The translations under genes and the position numbers were made by a program. This document shows positions 1 through 6,558 of a DNA stretch of 14,461 bases, piece after piece. Each line of letters opens with the position of its first letter. Positions within the stretch are counted from its first letter, which is position 1. The notes under the pieces are model-generated. The model was not told where the DNA came from and did not search any database. It saw only the letters and a list, made by a program, of their open reading frames with translations. The DNA comes from Rhodospirillales bacterium 47_12_T64 (GTDB lineage Bacteria > Pseudomonadota > Alphaproteobacteria > Kiloniellales > Kiloniellaceae): assembly GCA_002162915.1 (NCBI GenBank), contig MABB01000114.1:1-14461 (forward strand). The letters run 5' to 3'.

Positions 1-17
1 ATCTATTGGAGATGGTC

Positions 18-641
18 ATGGCACAGGCCGATATATCATTACGCGGTAGCAAGCTGGTTCTTGCAAGCCACAATCCTGGCAAGCTTCGGGAAATAGCAGA
101 ACTCCTCGAACCCTACGGGGTTGATGTTATTTCTGCGGGTGATCTCGGCCTGCCTGAACCCGTCGAAGACGGCAAAACCTTTGCCGCTAATGCCGAAATC
201 AAGGCTCTTGCGGCGGCAAAGGAATCAGGTTTTCCTGCATTATCAGATGACAGTGGCCTGGCAGTTGTCGCGCTCAATGGCGATCCCGGAATTTATTCCG
301 CCCGTTGGGCTGGTCCAGACAAAGACTTTTCTCTTGCTATGGCCAAGGTCGAAGAAGAGCTTCAAACCGCTGCCCAAAACGGCAACGATAACCGTGCAGC
401 CTATTTCATCTGTGCTCTGTGTCTCGCCTGGCCTGATGGCAGAACCGACGTTTTTGAAGGTCGTGTGGATGGCACAATCGTTCATCCAGCCCGAGGTCTT
501 TCAGGCTTTGGTTATGATCCCGTTTTTCAGGCAGAGGGCGAAAGCATTACCTTTGGAGAGATGGCCCCGTCGCGTAAACACTCCATGAGTCACCGCGCAC
601 GGGCTTTTGCTCTTCTCGTCAAAGAGAAATTTCAAGCTTAA
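18..641 (+). CDS. rdgB: RdgB/HAM1 non-canonical purine NTP pyrophosphatase
   Basis: Hydrolyses dITP, XTP and other deaminated purine triphosphates to the monophosphate and pyrophosphate, keeping them out of DNA; a cytosolic dimer in known members. Seen in the 207-residue product: the N-terminal substrate loop SHNPGK (about residues 17-22), the catalytic/metal segment SDDSGL (76-81) followed by [12 protein letters not shown], a late GFGYDP motif and the C-terminal SHRARAF signature. Length matches the family (about 195-215). The frame is also open back to a TTG at 6 and an ATG at 12. I chose the ATG at 18 because GGAG at 8-11 lies six bases before it and the protein then begins just ahead of the conserved core. 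The window's left edge falls right at its ribosome site, so its promoter is not visible. In many alphaproteobacteria rdgB follows rph and precedes hemW, and hemW follows here. Confidence 0.96.
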   Translation: MAQADISLRGSKLVLASHNPGKLREIAELLEPYGVDVISAGDLGLPEPVEDGKTFAANAEIKALAAAKESGFPALSDDSGLAVVALNGDPGIYSARWAGPDKDFSLAMAKVEEELQTAAQNGNDNRAAYFICALCLAWPDGRTDVFEGRVDGTIVHPARGLSGFGYDPVFQAEGESITFGEMAPSRKHSMSHRARAFALLVKEKFQA

Positions 642-715
642 GCAAACGCGACCTGTGTTAGACTTATGTCAGGGCCCAAAAACAAAAATGGCTGACACAT
701 TCAGTCCTTTATCTA

Positions 716-749
716 GAAGGGAGAGCAAACAATTGAATCTACTCCCTTC
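716..749 (+). promoter_or_regulatory. hemW leader dyad (8-bp perfect stem)
   Basis: GAAGGGAG (716-723) is exactly complementary to CTCCCTTC (742-749), with an 18-base loop containing CAATTG. The left arm is itself a strong Shine-Dalgarno-like sequence (AAGGGAG). It sits ten bases before a TTG at 733 that opens a 10-codon frame ending in TAA at 763-765, directly abutting the hemW ATG at 766. No T-run follows the stem, so it does not look like an intrinsic terminator for rdgB. It may be a protein-binding dyad, or an RNA hairpin that hides or exposes a leader ribosome site. The role is inference; only the complementarity is seen. Confidence 0.4.
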
Positions 750-765
750 AATATCAGGCATATAA

Positions 766-1989
766 ATGGTCACATCTTTACAATCATCCAACCGCTTACC
801 CGCAGCAGCCAGGCGAGGGTTTGGGATATACATTCACTGGCCTTTTTGCCTGAAAAAATGCCCCTATTGTGATTTCAACAGTCATGTACGAGAAGACGTT
901 TCTCAAGAACGCTGGCGCGCAGCCTTATTGCAAGAACTCGATCACTATGCCGAGCTGCTGAAAAAAAACGGTGGTGAAGGCCGTATTGTCAGTTCGATAT
1001 TCTTTGGTGGCGGAACGCCATCGCTTATGGCACCAGAAACCGCTCAGGCTCTGATTGAACGCATCCGCCAACACTGGCCAAGCCGCAATGACCTAGAGAT
1101 CACCCTGGAAGCTAACCCCACCTCTGTAGAAGCAGATAAGTTCGCAGCCTTTGCCCAGGCAGGCATCAACAGGGTATCTCTTGGCATCCAGTCGTTGAAT
1201 GACGACGACCTACACTTTCTTGGCCGCGAACACTCTGCTCAGGAAGCCCTTGCGGCTATTAATATCGCACGTAAAAATTTCGAACGCTTCTCTTTTGACC
1301 TCATCTATGCACGTCCCGGACAAAATAAGAGTACGTGGCGACAAGAGCTGGAACGCGCTCTGGGAGAGGGAACCGAGCACCTTTCTCTCTACCAGTTAAC
1401 CATTGAAGAAAACACAGCTTTTCACGGAGCACGACGTCGGGGTGAGCTCACAGAGCTTAATCCAGACACCGCTGCTGAACTCTATGATCTGACAAACGAG
1501 GTTATGGATAAAAAGGGTATGCCTAATTACGAAATTTCAAATTATGCCCGCCCTGACCAAGAAAGTCGCCACAACCTAACTTATTGGAAATACGGTGATT
1601 ATATAGGTATCGGGCCCGGCGCTCATGGCCGTTTAACCCTTGCTTGTGAAGATCCATTGGGTAAGAAAATGGCAACAAGGCAACACCGCGCACCAGAAAT
1701 CTGGATCAATACGGTCGAACAAGCAGGACATGCCACCAGAACCTACAGTACCGTCTCGTCAACGGAACGGTTCGAAGAAATGATGATGATGGGGCTTCGC
1801 CTCGAAGAAGGTATATCTTTAAAAGCCATTAGTGATGAAACCGGTGATGAGTTAAATAGTCTCATAAACCAATCAAGGCTTAACCAGCTTTGCGATGAAA
1901 AACTTCTCGTCGTCAATACTGATAAAATCTGGGCCACGTCGGCCGGAAGAGCACGATTGAACAGCCTCCTTGCATACCTACTCGCTTGA
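766..1989 (+). CDS. hemW: HemW, radical SAM heme chaperone
   Basis: Radical-SAM family protein related to the oxygen-independent coproporphyrinogen oxidase HemN. HemW members bind and deliver heme to respiratory enzymes rather than oxidising coproporphyrinogen. Of 407 residues, the cluster-binding motif is C28-x3-C32-x2-C35 in HWPFCLKKCPYCDF, without the extra Cys seen after this motif in true HemN. It is followed by the glycine-rich FFGGGTPSL and LEANPTS segments. The HemW-typical HNxxYW motif starts at residue 269, followed by GIGPGAH. The C-terminus is a HemN_C-like winged-helix region with the EEMMMMGLRLEEGI segment. ATG 766 is the first start after an in-frame TAA at 763-765. Its own ribosome site is weak (AGG at 756-758), while a stronger site lies upstream in the leader dyad, which leaves room for translational coupling. 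It lies 124 bases downstream of rdgB on the same strand. Older annotations may name it hemN. Confidence 0.95.
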   Translation: MVTSLQSSNRLPAAARRGFGIYIHWPFCLKKCPYCDFNSHVREDVSQERWRAALLQELDHYAELLKKNGGEGRIVSSIFFGGGTPSLMAPETAQALIERIRQHWPSRNDLEITLEANPTSVEADKFAAFAQAGINRVSLGIQSLNDDDLHFLGREHSAQEALAAINIARKNFERFSFDLIYARPGQNKSTWRQELERALGEGTEHLSLYQLTIEENTAFHGARRRGELTELNPDTAAELYDLTNEVMDKKGMPNYEISNYARPDQESRHNLTYWKYGDYIGIGPGAHGRLTLACEDPLGKKMATRQHRAPEIWINTVEQAGHATRTYSTVSSTERFEEMMMMGLRLEEGISLKAISDETGDELNSLINQSRLNQLCDEKLLVVNTDKIWATSAGRARLNSLLAYLLA

Positions 1990-2080
1990 TTTCTTACTTA
2001 CCACTCTTCTTCATATCAACTCCCTTAAGGGATCAGCAATTATTAACCCCCATACTAGATGTTTAGTCCCAACTGATCGA

Positions 2081-2109
2081 TTGACATTATCTTCAATAAA
2101 ATTCAGATT
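2081..2109 (+). promoter_or_regulatory. Possible promoter of the PAS-domain gene
   Basis: A perfect TTGACA at 2081-2086 is followed 17 bases later by CAGATT (2104-2109), a poor -10 (3 of 6). Transcription from it would start at or next to the ATG at 2116. TTTAAT at 2108-2113 is a better-looking -10 but sits 21 bases from the -35 box. The rest of the 126-base gap between hemW and the PAS gene shows no other clear signal. Confidence 0.3.
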
Positions 2110-2115
2110 TAATAC

Positions 2116-2640
2116 ATGTCCAGCTATCAGTATCACTCGTCTCTTTCAGAGTTTATCGATGCCCCAGAGGAAGTTCAAAATCTCCTGGGAATTTGGAAAC
2201 GGTTAAAGTCGGAAAACAACTTTCCTTTAAAAAGTGAATTAAACCCCGTTAATTTTCGAGATTTTCTCGGACGCCTTTGTGTTGTTGAGATCAAGCAGGA
2301 TCCCTTAGATTTCCTCTATCGTCTCGATGGCACTGAAATTTCAGCCTCCTCAAACGAAGACCTCGCAGGACACAGCCTGCTCGATGGTACGCCAAAAGAG
2401 ATTTATCAAAAACATTTTGCCGAGTTCAAGACCACCTTTGAAGCCGCAAAGCCTGTGGTTTGGGAAGTATCCTATTCAATTGATGAAGGCGATTACCACT
2501 ACCTGCGAGTAATGCTTCCCTTCGCCCGTGACAGTCTCTCAACAAGTAAATCCCCAGATTTTTTTATCACCTATTGTCATTCCTTAATCTCACCCACAGG
2601 CTCTTTTGACTCTTACCGACAACTTTCCTCCGACTGGTGA
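2116..2640 (+). CDS. PAS domain protein, PAS_5-like
   Basis: A 174-residue cytosolic protein with no signal peptide or membrane segment. It follows the pattern of the alphaproteobacterial PAS_5 family: an N-terminal helix (LLGIWKRLKSEN), the NPVNFRDFLGRLCVVEI segment, then the PAS core around DFLYRLDGTEIS (about residues 71-82) and EDLAGHSLLDGTPKE, ending in strands about 116-133. No output domain (kinase, GGDEF, helix-turn-helix) is attached, so it is a lone sensor or adaptor; ligand and partner are unknown. A stop (TAA, 2110-2112) sits in frame just before the ATG at 2116, so no longer N-terminus is possible. There is no ribosome site before it. The gene is followed after 88 bases by an unrecognised small gene and then a PhyH-type oxygenase on the same strand. 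Family call from pattern memory, function unknown. Confidence 0.78.
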   Translation: MSSYQYHSSLSEFIDAPEEVQNLLGIWKRLKSENNFPLKSELNPVNFRDFLGRLCVVEIKQDPLDFLYRLDGTEISASSNEDLAGHSLLDGTPKEIYQKHFAEFKTTFEAAKPVVWEVSYSIDEGDYHYLRVMLPFARDSLSTSKSPDFFITYCHSLISPTGSFDSYRQLSSDW

Positions 2641-2728
2641 GACGGCATTAAATCCAGAACATTATGTATTCAGTTGGTTGCCTCAACAGAGCATTTCTGA
2701 GACAAAGTCCTAAACAGAGGAATGGGCC

Positions 2729-3070
2729 ATGATTAATCTGGAAAAAGCTGCTGAAGTCATTTACGCACAAGCAATGAGACGATCTGAGTTTTCAGATTTA
2801 GATCCCTCAAGCAAACTTGAACAAATGACACAAGATAAAGATCGGGTCATTCAAACCCTGACTCACAAATGGCTGGGCTGTATCTCTCTCATCAAAGAAT
2901 TGAAATCTCATCCAGATGTTATTGCCGCAGGTATCGAAGATCTCCCGTCAGATTATATATTAGAAAAACTTGCCGGACCCAAAGCTGACGAAGGTAAACT
3001 CCTGACAGACACTGCTCAGGCAATGGCACGATCCATACTGGATGCTGCCTTAAAGCGCATCATGTCATAA
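2729..3070 (+). CDS. Hypothetical 113-residue helical protein
   Basis: I do not recognise this protein. It is 113 residues, predicted from composition to be nearly all helix, soluble, with no signal peptide, membrane segment or metal-binding cluster (one Cys, in WLGCISLI). A charged N-terminal half (residues 1-45) is followed by an amphipathic central helix around KWLGCISLIKELKSHPDV and a C-terminal helix rich in Ala and Met (about 94-113). It is a credible gene: AGAGG at 2716-2720 stands eight bases before the ATG, and codon use matches its neighbours. The alternative ATG at 2722 closes after four codons. It lies between the PAS_5 protein and the PhyH-family oxygenase on the same strand (37 bases to the next gene), so co-transcription is plausible. 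Confidence 0.75.
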   Translation: MINLEKAAEVIYAQAMRRSEFSDLDPSSKLEQMTQDKDRVIQTLTHKWLGCISLIKELKSHPDVIAAGIEDLPSDYILEKLAGPKADEGKLLTDTAQAMARSILDAALKRIMS

Positions 3071-3107
3071 ACATACAAGTGCCAAATTTTGTCCGGGTAC
3101 TGAGGTA

Positions 3108-3959
3108 ATGAAGACCAATCCAGATCAACTTAAAAATATCGATTTCTGGCGTACGCTTAATCCACAACTGTCTATTACAACCAATAAACTTAAGTGTTCG
3201 CCACTTGCCGGGATTGATGAAAAGTGCTTGAGCAAGGTTTCGGATAGCCTTTGGCAGGATGGTTACCTGAATTGTCAGGCCCTCTATTCGGAAGAAGAGC
3301 TTTCTCCTCTACGTCTTGCCATGGAACACTTCCACGAACAGGGTATCCCGCAGGCTTTTATCTATGTCTATGATGAAACCTGGTCTTTATTTCTCAAAGC
3401 CCGCACTCTCCTGTGTAACTTTCTCGGCGACGATTACCGAATTCTCCCTCATTTCTGGGCCTGGTACATTGAGCCGGGAAAAGGGAAGGGGTGGCCTCCC
3501 CACCGTGATAGTGCGGATCAGTCGGTTATTGAGCTCTATGGACAGGAAATGCTGGTCTCTCTCAGTCTCTGGCTCCCCCTAACCGAGGCCACGCCTGAAA
3601 ATGGCTGTATGTCTGTTCTCCCGCTCAGTTGCGAGAAAGAATACGATACCCCGGTTACAGATCCTTCACAGATTCCGTTACAAGACATTCTCTGTTTACC
3701 AGCAAGGGCAGGATCTCTTCTTGGCTGGCGACAAGATTTATTCCATTGGGGAGGGCGCAGTCACAACTCAGCAAAAACGCCGCGACTGAGCCTTTCTCTC
3801 GAATTCCAAAATGCGGGGCTTGATCCGCTTTGTGAGCCTCTGCTTGATCCTCAACATCCTCCCACTCCGCAAGAGCGCTTGGACCTCATTATCCAGCAGT
3901 TCGACAAATACAGACACATTGCCGATCTGCCGGATAATTTCGCGGCAAAGCTGGATTGA
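3108..3959 (+). CDS. PhyH-family Fe(II)/2-oxoglutarate dioxygenase
   Basis: Probably a non-heme iron oxygenase that hydroxylates a small molecule using O2 and 2-oxoglutarate. The 283-residue product has the facial triad H132-x-D134 (in PPHRDS) and H213 (in DLFHWGG), plus a plausible 2-oxoglutarate-binding Arg at R226 in TPRLSLSLEF. The segment EATPENGCMSVLP (about 160-172) is the usual PhyH stretch between the second strand pair. No signal peptide, so cytosolic. The substrate cannot be told from sequence: the family covers phytanoyl-CoA, ectoine, halogenated and natural-product substrates. GAGG at 3102-3105 is only two bases from the ATG, closer than ideal, and no other start is open upstream. 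It is third in the PAS_5 / 113-residue / PhyH run and ends one base from the stop of the convergent metal ATPase. Confidence 0.85.
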   Translation: MKTNPDQLKNIDFWRTLNPQLSITTNKLKCSPLAGIDEKCLSKVSDSLWQDGYLNCQALYSEEELSPLRLAMEHFHEQGIPQAFIYVYDETWSLFLKARTLLCNFLGDDYRILPHFWAWYIEPGKGKGWPPHRDSADQSVIELYGQEMLVSLSLWLPLTEATPENGCMSVLPLSCEKEYDTPVTDPSQIPLQDILCLPARAGSLLGWRQDLFHWGGRSHNSAKTPRLSLSLEFQNAGLDPLCEPLLDPQHPPTPQERLDLIIQQFDKYRHIADLPDNFAAKLD

Positions 3960-3960
3960 A

Positions 3961-6363
3961 TTACGGGCGATTCCGTAACAAACGCAGGGCATTAAGCGTT
4001 ACCAGGACGGTAGCCCCGGTATCAGCAACCACAGCCATCCATAATCCCGTCATACCTAACAGAGTTGTCACTAGGAAAACTCCTTTTAGACCAAGTGCAA
4101 GAGCAACGTTCTGATGGATATTTGCCATGGTTGCTCTTCCGCGACGGATCAAACTCGGAAGGTCTTCCAAACGGTTTTGCATAAGGGCAATATCCGCAGC
4201 TTCCAAAGCCACATCGGTTCCACCACCCATGGCAATGCCGACATCAGCAACTTTCAAAGCCGGAGCATCATTGATGCCATCGCCAACCATAACAACGATA
4301 CCGCTCTGACGGAGGCTTTCAATCTCGCTCAATTTATCCTGAGGCATTAACCCGGCTTTCACAGAAAGACCGAGTTGCTGCCCGAGTGCCGCTCCGGTTT
4401 TTGGGTTGTCACCGGTAAGCATAACAGTTTCTAACCCGAGATCTTTCAACTCAGTTAATACACGAGCTGCAGTATCACGCGGCTCATCCCTAATCGCTAA
4501 AATACCGCTTATCTTCTCGTCAACACAAACTGCAACAACGGTTTTTCCCTGCTCAAGAAACTCTTTAGCCTTACTGGCCAATTCACTGTTTCTGGCAAGA
4601 TCTTCAGCAAAGTAATCGGTCGATCCCACCGCTATTCGCTGTCCATGAACCTCACCAATCGCAGCCTTCCCAGTGATAGACTGAGCATTGGAAACAGAGG
4701 GAATAATGATACTTTTTTGCTCGGCACAGGTCACAACAGCTGTGGCAAGAGGATGACTTGAGCCCCTTTCAACAGCGGCGGCAAGTGTGATCATCTCCAT
4801 TTCATCACCAAGAGAGACCACATCCGTTACCCTAGGTTTTCCCTCTGTCAGAGTTCCGGTCTTGTCAAAAGCCATGGACTTCGCCCGAGACAGTATCTCT
4901 AAGGCAGCACCCCCCTTTATCAGAAGCCCATTACGGGCTGAAGCTGCAAGGGATGAAGTTACCGCAGCAGGAACCGATATAACCAACGCACAGGGGCATG
5001 AAATAATTAGCAAAGTCAAAGCCTTGTAAATCCATACTGACCAGATTTCATCAAATAATAGCGGTGGAAGCACAGCAACCAACAACGCCACAATCATCAT
5101 CGCAGGGGTATACCAGGAAGAGAAACGGTCGATAAATCGTGCAACAGGCGCTTTGTGCTCTTCTGATTCTTCAATCAGGCGGATAATCCGGTCGAGAGTG
5201 TTATCACCTGCCTCAGAGGAAACCCGAAACCGGGTTAACCTTTCGAGTACCAAAGCGCCAGCCAGTGCAACTTCACCACCTTCTCTGTTACGAGGTATAG
5301 ATTCTCCGGTAAGTGCCGATTCATCCAAAATAGCCATCTGATCTAAAACGACCCCGTCCGCAGGGAGCCTTTCACCCGGACGAACTTCGATCACATCATC
5401 AATCGACAGTGTTTCAGCAGGAACCTCATGACTATGGGTTCCAGGCATTAGGTCGGGAATTAGGCGGGCTTTCTTTGGCTGTAACTCCAAGAGCAGTGTG
5501 ACGCCTTCACGCGCTTTATTCGCTGCTCTTTGCTCCAGGGCTTCACCAATCAAAAAGAGAAATAAAACCATTGAAGCTTCGAGGGCTTCGCCAAGAAATA
5601 ACGCACCGATGGCGGCGACAGTCATCAGGGTTTGAATGCCGAAGTACTGGCCATAACGAACAGACCTCAGCGTGTTTATGAAAATAGGCACCATGCCAAT
5701 AAGTGCTGAAACACTATAGAAAACTCTTGAATTCTCAGGCCAAATTTGGCTCAAAACGACTGCAATAGCCAAGAATCCTCCCGCCAGAGCGACCTTACTC
5801 CAACTTTGGCCCAGGATGTTTCTTAACCTGTCGGTAAGTCCTGGTGCTATCTCAGTTTCGTTGGCCGAGAGTTCATGACTGTGGCCTTCAGCTTGTCCTG
5901 AGCAACAGCTGGATTTTCTCTTTTTTTCATCTGATGCATTGGCATCGCTAACATGATCATTTGCCAAGCTGTACCCAAGGCCCTTCACAATTCCTTCGAG
6001 TTGTTGAGCAGATACCAGAGCTGGATCAAAATCTGTACTTAATCTCTCACGCGCATAAGAAATCCGGGCTGTGTGGACGCCAGAAGCGCGCTCAATAGCC
6101 TTCTCGATAGACTTGGCACAGCTTGGGCAGTCCATCCCCCCAACAATCCAGGAACGGTGATGGTGAACCGCTTTAAGTTCTGCCAGCACCTGTTCGATAA
6201 CGGATCTGGATTCTTCACCTCCAGCCCAGGCAACGACCTTGCGGGTAACTTCCAACTCCACAATTCCCGGTAGTCCTGTCAGGCGGTCAAAAATCTTCTT
6301 CCGACAATCCGAACAGTTTTCTGCTTCTGGCATGTAGTCAGCAAATGAAAGACTATGAGACAT
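3961..6363 (-). CDS. zntA: Zn/Cd/Pb-type P1B heavy-metal ATPase (ZntA/CadA-like)
   Basis: Inner-membrane pump that exports divalent soft metals using ATP. Read from the ATG at 6363 (AGG seven bases upstream) the protein has 800 residues; the frame is open 15 codons further but that part would lie inside the operators. Domains: a degenerate metal-binding domain with CSDC (17-20); a second with GMDCPSC (Cys 79 and 82); a Cys/His-rich linker with CC (153-154) and HSH (161-163); membrane segments; TGES (352-355); CPC (456-458) in the transport helix; the phosphorylation motif DKTGT (D500); HP (537-538); GDGINDAP (694-701); and last helices with K760 and D781 in ADTG. CPC with this Lys and Asp is typical of the Zn/Cd/Pb subgroup, not copper pumps. 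It follows arsR, has its own promoter with two operators, and ends one base from the PhyH gene. Exact metal is inference. Confidence 0.95.
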   Translation of the reverse strand: MSHSLSFADYMPEAENCSDCRKKIFDRLTGLPGIVELEVTRKVVAWAGGEESRSVIEQVLAELKAVHHHRSWIVGGMDCPSCAKSIEKAIERASGVHTARISYARERLSTDFDPALVSAQQLEGIVKGLGYSLANDHVSDANASDEKKRKSSCCSGQAEGHSHELSANETEIAPGLTDRLRNILGQSWSKVALAGGFLAIAVVLSQIWPENSRVFYSVSALIGMVPIFINTLRSVRYGQYFGIQTLMTVAAIGALFLGEALEASMVLFLFLIGEALEQRAANKAREGVTLLLELQPKKARLIPDLMPGTHSHEVPAETLSIDDVIEVRPGERLPADGVVLDQMAILDESALTGESIPRNREGGEVALAGALVLERLTRFRVSSEAGDNTLDRIIRLIEESEEHKAPVARFIDRFSSWYTPAMMIVALLVAVLPPLLFDEIWSVWIYKALTLLIISCPCALVISVPAAVTSSLAASARNGLLIKGGAALEILSRAKSMAFDKTGTLTEGKPRVTDVVSLGDEMEMITLAAAVERGSSHPLATAVVTCAEQKSIIIPSVSNAQSITGKAAIGEVHGQRIAVGSTDYFAEDLARNSELASKAKEFLEQGKTVVAVCVDEKISGILAIRDEPRDTAARVLTELKDLGLETVMLTGDNPKTGAALGQQLGLSVKAGLMPQDKLSEIESLRQSGIVVMVGDGINDAPALKVADVGIAMGGGTDVALEAADIALMQNRLEDLPSLIRRGRATMANIHQNVALALGLKGVFLVTTLLGMTGLWMAVVADTGATVLVTLNALRLLRNRP

Positions 6364-6374
6364 AATATACCTAT

Positions 6375-6410
6375 ATATGAACAATAATTCATATGAACAT
6401 ATTTTCATAT
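6375..6410 (-). promoter_or_regulatory. Two overlapping ArsR/SmtB-type operators
   Basis: Two perfect inverted repeats with the same design, ATATGAA-N6-TTCATAT: 6375-6394 (spacer CAATAA) and 6391-6410 (spacer CATATT). They share the ATAT at 6391-6394 and their centres are 16 bases apart, about one and a half helical turns. The arrangement and core match operators of the zinc/cadmium-sensing ArsR/SmtB/CzrA family. The first lies in the transcribed leader just before the ATPase start, the second covers the -10 box. Binding by the repressor encoded at 6556-6930 would block transcription until metal releases it. The symmetry is seen directly; the cognate protein is inference from context. Confidence 0.88.
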
Positions 6411-6424
6411 GTTAGAATAGTCAA
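6396..6424 (-). promoter_or_regulatory. Sigma-70-type promoter of the metal ATPase gene
   Basis: On the minus strand TTGACT (6424-6419, five of six to consensus) is followed by exactly 17 bases and TATGTT (6401-6396, four of six). The start of transcription would fall near 6389, giving a leader of about 26 bases to the ATG at 6363. The right-hand operator half-sites overlay the -10 box and part of the spacer, so a bound repressor would exclude polymerase. Confidence 0.7.
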
Positions 6425-6425
6425 G

Positions 6426-6503
6426 TCCCCAACATTCCAATCCCATGACAATGGTGAGGAAAAGTTCACACATTAGGGCTTTAACCAACTGAGCCAGCTT
6501 AGG
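6426..6503 (-). other. tRNA-like relic between arsR and the ATPase gene
   Basis: On the minus strand, GGCTCAGTTGGTTAAAGCC (6495-6477) is close to a canonical tRNA D-arm. A later stretch reads TTGTCATGGGATTGGAAT, resembling the variable loop and T-arm seen in many bacterial tRNAs (TTGTC-TGGG-TTCGAAT) with one inserted base. The total span, about 78 bases, is right for a tRNA. The acceptor arms (CCTAAGC at one end) do not pair, the 3' half of the T-stem is lost and the anticodon stem does not form, so it is not a working tRNA. It may be a decayed tRNA or part of an old integration site, or chance for all but the D-arm. Confidence 0.3.
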
Positions 6504-6558
6504 TTACCAGCTTGGGTTACCAGCTTGGGTTACCAGCTTGGGTTACCAGCTTGGGTTA
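6494..6558. repeat. Five 13-bp tandem repeats running into the arsR stop codon
   Basis: Five head-to-tail copies of CCAGCTTGGGTTA (plus strand): 6494-6506 (one change, A for G at the eighth base), 6507-6519, 6520-6532, 6533-6545 and 6546-6558. The last copy ends with TTA 6556-6558, which is the complement of the arsR stop codon TAA. Read in the direction of arsR, each unit begins with TAA. Because 13 is not a multiple of three, successive units place stops in all three frames. The oldest-looking (imperfect) unit merges with the tRNA-like relic, and the perfect copies look like recent slippage expansion. Confidence 0.95.

Noticed and set aside
121..588. A 155-codon frame overlapping rdgB
   Set aside because: Shadow frame within a strongly conserved gene; its product shows no domain pattern.
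6409..6555. A functional tRNA gene on the minus strand
   Set aside because: Only the D-arm is good; acceptor, anticodon and T stems do not pair, so it is listed only as a possible relic.
6494..6558. Possible CRISPR array or iteron-type origin
   Set aside because: Units are directly adjacent with no spacers, too short for CRISPR, and no cas or replication-initiator gene is present.
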